From a virus, in the IMG/VR virus record IMGVR_UViG_3300023084_000113, positions 1-25,873 of that record: a stretch of 25,873 bases of DNA; one strand, given 5' to 3'. Position 1 is the stretch's first letter. Every line of letters starts with the position of its first letter. Positions 21,584 through 25,873 of this stretch are shown piece after piece. The notes under the pieces are model-generated. The model searched no databases, was not told where the DNA came from, and worked only from the letters and a program-made list of their open reading frames with translations. Made by a program: the position numbers and the translations under genes.

Positions 21584-22363
21584 TTAGTAGTACTTGGGAT
21601 GGTCCTTCATGGGAGTGTCCTTGACATTGTCCCTGGTCCTGATCGTCTCTGCACCATCGAACACAATGTTCTGCCCTGTCATGAACTTGTTGGTATCGCT
21701 GTTCAACCAAAGCAACACGTTGGCAACGTTTTCTGATTCCGTTCCCGTGCCCAATGGTATATCATTTTTGTATATCTTTTTCAGTGCCTCGCCATGGTAA
21801 CCCACGTACAAGTTCTTGGTTCTCTTTGAGTTTCCAAGTATCACATTATTGAATAAGTTTTTCTTCCAGGTCCAGAAAGCACTCGCAGACCTGAAGTAGA
21901 ACTCCGCCATGTGTTTGGCCCCACCAGTCGCTGGCTTGTTCGGACCACCTGCGTAGATCAAGGAACTGATCCCAGATATACTTGCCCATTTCATTAGATT
22001 GTTCTCGTCAGAGAGTTCAGGTTTGCACTCAATGATCAAACTTGCCAACGGCTCTGCACACATCTTCACCGCGTGTTGTATGTCCTCAAGTTTCAGTTTG
22101 TCCCAGCCTATGTTCCAACTTTCGCCGACCAGCCAGTACACCTTTGTTATCGGTCCTTGTTGTCTTGCTGTCTCCACAACATCTTTCATGTCGGTGCCCT
22201 CAAACATATTTTTTTGCACCATTGTGATGTTTGGATTCTTCTCTAATTCTTTTGCGTGGTCGTCGTACTTCCTGTATGTACCTACCACCTTGTGTGTCTT
22301 TGCTTCTTCCTGTGCCACGAAACTTCCTATCGAACCATTAGCACCGCAAATCAAAACTGTCAT
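21584..22363 (-). CDS. SDR-family protein without the catalytic Tyr
   Basis: 259 residues. GANGSIG at 7-13 is the cofactor loop, WASISGISS supplies the Ser strand, and the end has TGQNIVFDGAETIRTRDN, like the usual GQxxxxDGG ending of SDRs. At the active site, ATGGAKH keeps Lys150 but has Thr at 146 where Tyr is expected, so normal reductase chemistry is doubtful; it could be a regulatory subunit or use another mechanism. AAGGAG precedes the ATG. It directly precedes the second SDR gene, and the two may form a hetero-oligomer. Confidence 0.75.
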   Translation of the reverse strand: MTVLICGANGSIGSFVAQEEAKTHKVVGTYRKYDDHAKELEKNPNITMVQKNMFEGTDMKDVVETARQQGPITKVYWLVGESWNIGWDKLKLEDIQHAVKMCAEPLASLIIECKPELSDENNLMKWASISGISSLIYAGGPNKPATGGAKHMAEFYFRSASAFWTWKKNLFNNVILGNSKRTKNLYVGYHGEALKKIYKNDIPLGTGTESENVANVLLWLNSDTNKFMTGQNIVFDGAETIRTRDNVKDTPMKDHPKYY

Positions 22364-22382
22364 CTATTCTCCTTGTATTGAA

Positions 22383-22406
22383 GTGTGTGGCCCGGAGGCC
22401 ACGCAC
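22383..22406 (-). terminator. Strong intercistronic hairpin with UCCG loop
   Basis: Ten-base stem with one G-T pair (GTGCGTGGCC with GGCCACACAC on the reverse strand) closed by TCCG, a UNCG-type tetraloop on a C-G pair. It lies between tctC and the SDR genes. No T-run follows, so it more likely protects the 3' end of the tctC message or sets its abundance than stops transcription. Confidence 0.6.
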
Positions 22407-22416
22407 CACTGGTGTA

Positions 22417-23289
22417 TTATTTTCCTACCCAACTTTTTCCCGCTTTATCTAATATCGCGGACCAACCTGTGGAGTCTAAGTCTCCGTACACAGATGGATG
22501 GAATAGTTTTTTCTTTTCGATGTGTCCTGTAACAGAACCGTCCTTTAACACGTTCACCCATGCCGCTCTAAGTTTGGCTACATCGGCTTCGCTCATGTTA
22601 GCAGAATCCAAGTAAGTGAACGTTTGGATGTCATTGTACTTGTAGTCTGGGAATAGGTCTGCCATTGGCTCCATGTCTAAGATCTTTGTAGGTCCGGTGT
22701 TCGCCCAACAAGAGATACCGTTCTTTGTCACACCGCTAACTGCTTTTGGCATGTTAGTGAATAACATATCTGTATCACCTGCAATGAAACCTTTGAGACT
22801 CTTACCTGATGAACCGTATGGAACGAACTTCATAGGTGTGCCAGTCACTTCAACCAACGGGTCAATCAAGTGCTGACCGTATGAGTTTGAAACTGCGAAT
22901 GTAAGTCTCTTACCGGCTTTCAATTTGTTTACCGCAATGTCAATGCTGTCGTTAGAACAGAATGCCATTGCTCTGCCCCAACCTGTTCCGATCCATGATT
23001 CCGGAGAGGCCTGTAATTCATTTCCTACAGTTTCGTGCTCCAGTGTGTTTTGGATCCAAACACTTGGGTTCTTGCTTGTTTTTAGATAGATAGTGGCTCC
23101 AACTGTGCTGTCAACGATGATCTTGTTGAACTTGTATCCTGTCTCTCTTTCCAAGATAGGAATGAACAATTCAGCGTTGTCGTAAGCAGTTCCACCCGGG
23201 GTACCTGTTACTAGGTAATCGATTGTCTTTGCATTCACAGACGTAAGGGACATCAGTGAAACAAAAAACGCGATGATTGTCTTCTTCAT
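22417..23289 (-). CDS. tctC: TctC-type periplasmic substrate-binding protein
   Basis: 290 residues. MKKTIIAFFVSLMSLTSVNA is a clean signal peptide. The mature part follows the tripartite tricarboxylate transporter (TTT) receptor pattern: an early VTGTPGGTAYDNAE loop, TVGATIYLKTS, and VPYGSSGKSLKGFIAGDTDMLF, corresponding to the conserved YxGxGxxxxxLxGGxxD stretch. Predicted role: binding a carboxylate such as citrate in the periplasm and delivering it to TctA/TctB. It has a perfect-consensus sigma70 promoter and an AAGGA ribosome site of its own. It is downstream of tctA, whereas bacterial operons usually run C-B-A. Ligand unknown. Confidence 0.82.
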   Translation of the reverse strand: MKKTIIAFFVSLMSLTSVNAKTIDYLVTGTPGGTAYDNAELFIPILERETGYKFNKIIVDSTVGATIYLKTSKNPSVWIQNTLEHETVGNELQASPESWIGTGWGRAMAFCSNDSIDIAVNKLKAGKRLTFAVSNSYGQHLIDPLVEVTGTPMKFVPYGSSGKSLKGFIAGDTDMLFTNMPKAVSGVTKNGISCWANTGPTKILDMEPMADLFPDYKYNDIQTFTYLDSANMSEADVAKLRAAWVNVLKDGSVTGHIEKKKLFHPSVYGDLDSTGWSAILDKAGKSWVGK

Positions 23290-23321
23290 TTATTTTTCCT
23301 TTGTTTAAGTTAACTTTCAAC

Positions 23322-23350
23322 ATTATACATTTTTGAGTACAACGTGTCAA
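23322..23350 (-). promoter_or_regulatory. Perfect-consensus sigma70 promoter for tctC
   Basis: Reverse strand: TTGACA (23350-23345), exactly 17 bases, TATAAT (23327-23322). Predicted start near 23315, a leader of about 26 bases and an AAGGA site eight bases before the ATG. Confidence 0.85.
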
Positions 23351-23354
23351 CAGT

Positions 23355-23403
23355 CAGGACACGAGTCAAGCAATAGGAGTTAGTTATTCCTGTACGTGTC
23401 CTG
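23355..23403. repeat. Nine-base inverted repeat upstream of tctC
   Basis: CAGGACACG (23355-23363) and CGTGTCCTG (23395-23403) are perfectly complementary around 31 bases, with an inner AGGA/TCCT pairing. It lies just upstream of the tctC -35 box. Possible terminator for upstream transcripts, operator or RNA fold. Confidence 0.55.
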
Positions 23404-23478
23404 TCTGTTTTGGAAATGTTTGCGAATGCTCACGGGCTGGCGTTCTCTAATGAGTAAAGAGAGATCTGATATTGGCAT
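23380..23478 (-). CDS. Possible microprotein (32 residues) in the tctA-tctC gap
   Basis: ATG 23478 opens a 32-codon frame beginning MPISDLSLLIRERQPVSIRK and ending FQNRQDTYRNN. Composition (alternating hydrophobic, Arg, Gln, Asn) reads like a real small protein rather than random frame. A late-type AATAAATA motif lies 64 bases upstream on the same strand. No clear ribosome site is visible, and two inverted repeats overlap the region, so a non-coding RNA is the main alternative. Confidence 0.35.
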   Translation of the reverse strand: MPISDLSLLIRERQPVSIRKHFQNRQDTYRNN

Positions 23479-23491
23479 ATTGCGATCTCTC
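23459..23491. repeat. Eight-base inverted repeat
   Basis: GAGAGATC (23459-23466) pairs with GATCTCTC (23484-23491) across 17 bases. It overlaps the start of the possible 32-codon ORF, which could make translation of that ORF dependent on the fold. Confidence 0.5.
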
Positions 23492-23541
23492 AGGCGTCAG
23501 TTTTTATCCCGACGTCGATGTTGCTATCGGCGTTACGTGGG

Positions 23542-23549
23542 TATTTATT
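23542..23549 (-). promoter_or_regulatory. Late-promoter motif (AATAAATA) after tctA
   Basis: Reverse-strand NATAAATA match ten bases beyond the tctA stop. It would transcribe the structured gap, the possible microprotein and then tctC late in infection, adding to the sigma70 promoter. Confidence 0.5.
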
Positions 23550-23558
23550 TTGGTAATA

Positions 23559-24968
23559 TTATCTGATACCGAGATTTGGAATGTGTGGTAACCAGTCAGA
23601 GTAGATATGTAACAGCCTTATCACTGCACCCTGTATCTGTCCCTGCAGAACAAATGCGAAGATCACTATCAGTGTGTCCCATCTTCGCAGTAGGTATCCG
23701 ATAGGCAACAGTGCGGCGGTAACCATCATGTAGTACATCTGCTGTTGCACAATGGTGCCCATGTAGAACACCAGACACATCAACAGTATGAACGTGAGAG
23801 TGTACAGCAGTTTCTGATTAATTTTGAACAGCACGTGTAGGTGCTTGGCAAATGGCCATGCCGCTAGTAGACACAGAGCATTCATCACTATGAAGTAAAT
23901 CACTAACTGACCAAACATGCCTGAAGCCACTGTGGTCTCCCAATTTATGACCTGCATATTGTTCTCGATTATGTTCAGCACGATCGCCTCGCTGGTGGTG
24001 ATCGGTATCCCTATCAACAGCAGGGGTGTGAGTTGTGTCAGTCCGGCCGCGTTGTTGGCCGTCTCTGCACTGACAAGGCTCTTGATGTCTCCGTTCTCGT
24101 CATAGGCGCCTTTCTTCTTCTGCCTGTTCATCTCCCTGATGTAGGCCACGTTACTGGCCAGGGTAGATGTCATGTGTGGCACCAGTCCACATAGACTGCC
24201 TATCACTGTCCCACGTATGCTGGAACCTATGTTGTTCCAGAACTCTCTCAGGTGTTGCACGAACTTGTTGTCCCACAACTTGTCCAGTGCGCTGGAGTCG
24301 GGCCTAGGACTGTTCCACTCCTTGAGGAAGATTGGGAACACGAACAGTGCCACCACCACTGGATACAGGGGCAGACCGAAGTGTAGGTAGTAGAACTTCT
24401 TGTAGTCTATCAGCCATTCGTAGTTGTACTGCATCAGTTCCTTGGAGAATCCTATGGAACTCAGGAACCAACCTATGGCGAACAGCAAGAGATTGTGATA
24501 CCACTTCTGTCCGGCGTAGGTCATTATCAGGAATATCGCGACACCTATCAGTATCACAGATTGTATGTGTGTGTTGTAGAATTTTGATATGGCGTACACC
24601 CCCACAGGCAACAGCAACAACATTATGCCAGAAGCAATACCGGCGCCAAAGAAACTGCCTATGGCACTGTTGCTGATCGCGTAGTTGCCCCTGCCCGAAA
24701 GGAACATCCTGTGTCCTTCAGTGACCGCAGGTAGACTGGAAGTCTCGCCTGGCACCGCGAGGGTGGTGGCCACCACACTGCCCGTGTACTGTGCGGCTCC
24801 CGCCAGGCACATATAGAACAGCACTATCTGGAATAGATCGAAGTCCGTTATGAATGGGTAAACCAATATCAGTGTTATGACATTACCAATGCCCGGCAGT
24901 ACTCCTGCCACTAGGCCAAGCAGTATACCCGCAAACATTATTATTAGATTCAAGAAAACCGGATCCAT
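23559..24968 (-). CDS. tctA: TctA-type large membrane subunit of a TTT transporter
   Basis: 469 residues, slightly shorter than bacterial TctA (about 500). The N-terminus has GLVAGVLPGIGNVITLILVYP, the TctA signature, then AAQYTGSVVATTLAVPGE and a second copy-like GSLCGLVPHMTS and LLIGIPITTSEA in the middle, matching the internal repeat of the family. Many membrane helices run to the end. Predicted role: inner-membrane, ion-coupled uptake of a carboxylate delivered by TctC. No tctB-like gene lies between or beside them, so host TctB would be needed or the complex works without it. Its promoter overlaps the gene before it and predicts a leaderless message. Confidence 0.9.
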   Translation of the reverse strand: MDPVFLNLIIMFAGILLGLVAGVLPGIGNVITLILVYPFITDFDLFQIVLFYMCLAGAAQYTGSVVATTLAVPGETSSLPAVTEGHRMFLSGRGNYAISNSAIGSFFGAGIASGIMLLLLPVGVYAISKFYNTHIQSVILIGVAIFLIMTYAGQKWYHNLLLFAIGWFLSSIGFSKELMQYNYEWLIDYKKFYYLHFGLPLYPVVVALFVFPIFLKEWNSPRPDSSALDKLWDNKFVQHLREFWNNIGSSIRGTVIGSLCGLVPHMTSTLASNVAYIREMNRQKKKGAYDENGDIKSLVSAETANNAAGLTQLTPLLLIGIPITTSEAIVLNIIENNMQVINWETTVASGMFGQLVIYFIVMNALCLLAAWPFAKHLHVLFKINQKLLYTLTFILLMCLVFYMGTIVQQQMYYMMVTAALLPIGYLLRRWDTLIVIFAFVLQGQIQGAVIRLLHIYSDWLPHIPNLGIR

Positions 24969-24974
24969 AGCGTT

Positions 24975-25002
24975 ATTATAATGTATACATCCTAAAAGTC
25001 AA
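24975..25002 (-). promoter_or_regulatory. Sigma70-type promoter for tctA, near-leaderless
   Basis: Reverse strand: TTGACT (25002-24997, 5 of 6), 16 bases, TATAAT (24980-24975). The -10 box ends six bases before the tctA ATG, so the transcript starts at or beside it. The -35 box lies in the last codons of the PP-loop gene. Confidence 0.65.
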
Positions 25003-25873
25003 TCACCGCGGCAGTGATGTTCTTGCGTCCATCTCCTAGTATGCCGCCTGTGCCTAGAAGACATGAGTTGTGTACCTTCTCGTTGAGCATTTTTATCCAC
25101 TGGTAATACTCCTTGTACTTGTCATTCTCCTTCGTCCAGAACGAGAAGCGAGGTTGCTCCTGCCATGGCAACAGCCAGTCCTTGCTCTTGCTGTCGTGGA
25201 AGATGTCCAGTCCCTTGTACATGATCTCGTCGTGTACCCATTCGTTGTTGGTGGTCCACAGGTCATCATTGCCCGTGATGTTCACACGCAACCTTTCTTG
25301 TTCCGTGGCGTTGTTGTACCAGTTCCTAATCTCCTCACCCACCTTTATCATTATGTCATGTGTTTCATAGAACCTCACTGTTGGCAACCGGAAACTGATC
25401 GCTCCCAATTGGTTGACCTCCGTGTCTCCCAGGAACAGCGACCAGGTGTCCGTCAATCTGTTGTGGATCGCATTCTTCCAACCCTGGCCTGACAGTATGA
25501 CTCCGTTGCCGGCCATGCGCTCTGGAACAAAGTGATCTGTGCCTATCCTACAGATGTCGTCCAACATCTCCATTGTGGTTAGACTGCACCACAGTGCGTG
25601 GTCGTGGTGTTGCTCTATGGTCTTATCGTAGCACTCGTCTATGTCAAGATACCTCACTTTGGTCTGGGGGAATCTCTCGACATATGACTCCACGTGGTGC
25701 ATGTTCTCTGATATCTCAGAGTTGAACCCTGTCCTGTGTGTTGCTGGATCGCCATGCACCTGCATGGATATAAGATCTATCTGGCAGTCGGCCTGCTCGG
25801 CCGCCTTCAGTATCATAGTGCTGTCGTGTCCGCCTCCCCAACTCAGTTCTACGTAGTCATACTGTTCACGCAG
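24992..25873 (-). CDS. PP-loop ATPase-like protein, 5' partial
   Basis: The frame is open to the window end; the ATG at 25816 is internal. The 19 codons before it read ...YVELSWGGGHDST, a PP-loop (SxGGxDS) that binds ATP pyrophosphate in asparagine synthetase, QueC, tRNA thiolation enzymes and sugar amidotransferases such as PseA/WbpG. The following MILKAAEQADCQIDLISMQ is the expected helix and strand. The rest (274 residues) is Trp/His-rich with VILSGQGWKNAIHNR and LLGTGGILGDGRK and is not one I can place in a subfamily. Likely chemistry: ATP-dependent adenylation of a substrate before amide or thiol transfer. It precedes tctA by 23 bases. Confidence 0.7.
   Translation of the reverse strand: MREQYDYVELSWGGGHDSTMILKAAEQADCQIDLISMQVHGDPATHRTGFNSEISENMHHVESYVERFPQTKVRYLDIDECYDKTIEQHHDHALWCSLTTMEMLDDICRIGTDHFVPERMAGNGVILSGQGWKNAIHNRLTDTWSLFLGDTEVNQLGAISFRLPTVRFYETHDIMIKVGEEIRNWYNNATEQERLRVNITGNDDLWTTNNEWVHDEIMYKGLDIFHDSKSKDWLLPWQEQPRFSFWTKENDKYKEYYQWIKMLNEKVHNSCLLGTGGILGDGRKNITAAVIDF

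Noticed and set aside
23290-23558. A TctB gene between tctA and tctC
   Set aside because: TctB needs about 140 residues with four membrane helices; no frame here is that long or hydrophobic.
1-25873. CRISPR array, insertion sequence, integrase or attachment site
   Set aside because: No regular direct repeats with spacers, transposase or recombinase motifs, or duplicated tRNA 3' ends were seen.

Overview
This window is part of a T4-like (myovirus-type) phage genome from a Gram-negative, probably marine, host. The evidence is a T4-type replication set (UvsW helicase, gp61 primase, gp41 helicase, a probable gp62 clamp-loader subunit), several proteins of the kind conserved in T4-like marine phages, NATAAATA late-promoter motifs, and a run of phage tRNA genes. 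Outer-membrane, lipoprotein and periplasmic-binding-protein genes indicate a diderm host. I cannot name the host; cyanophage- or pelagiphage-like relatives are plausible, but this is inference.

Layout. (1) 1-1527: two sugar/glycan-type genes, the first cut by the window edge. (2) 1490-7578: a convergent SprT-like protease, then a tightly overlapping forward operon behind a strong sigma70-type promoter: a HARP-like protein, UvsW, conserved small proteins, probable gp62, a zinc-finger protein, and a miniature DnaE-like protein. (3) 7571-11910: a small conserved reverse gene, a late-promoted virion-type protein, gp61 primase, a P-loop-like unknown and gp41 helicase. (4) 12022-15577: a forward glycan module with a CMP-sugar synthetase/RraA fusion, a DUF115/GT42-like transferase, an FkbM methyltransferase and a radical SAM enzyme. 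(5) 15679-18838: a reverse porin gene, a GC-rich radical SAM protein with its SPASM-like part first, an SGNH-type hydrolase and a small unknown. (6) 18859-19241: four tRNAs (Arg-GCG, Arg-CCT, Ala-GGC, Thr-TGT), all reverse and all with encoded CCA. (7) 19448-20963: a nest of very small genes including two lipoproteins and two short membrane or exported peptides. (8) 20965-25873: a reverse metabolic block of two SDR proteins, TctC, TctA and a PP-loop ATPase cut by the window end.

How it fits together. The replication genes appear driven by host-type promoters, while the virion-type protein, the porin and the small-gene cluster carry T4-type late-promoter motifs. The accessory load targets the cell envelope: surface-sugar activation and transfer, methylation, a porin, lipoproteins and two parts of a tripartite tricarboxylate transporter. 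The most unusual items are the tctA/tctC pair without tctB, its 269-base structured intergenic region (perfect-consensus sigma70 promoter, a late promoter motif and a hidden 32-codon ORF), the phage porin, the cytidylyltransferase-RraA fusion, and several promoters whose -10 box lies only 6-8 bases before the start codon, which predicts leaderless mRNAs.
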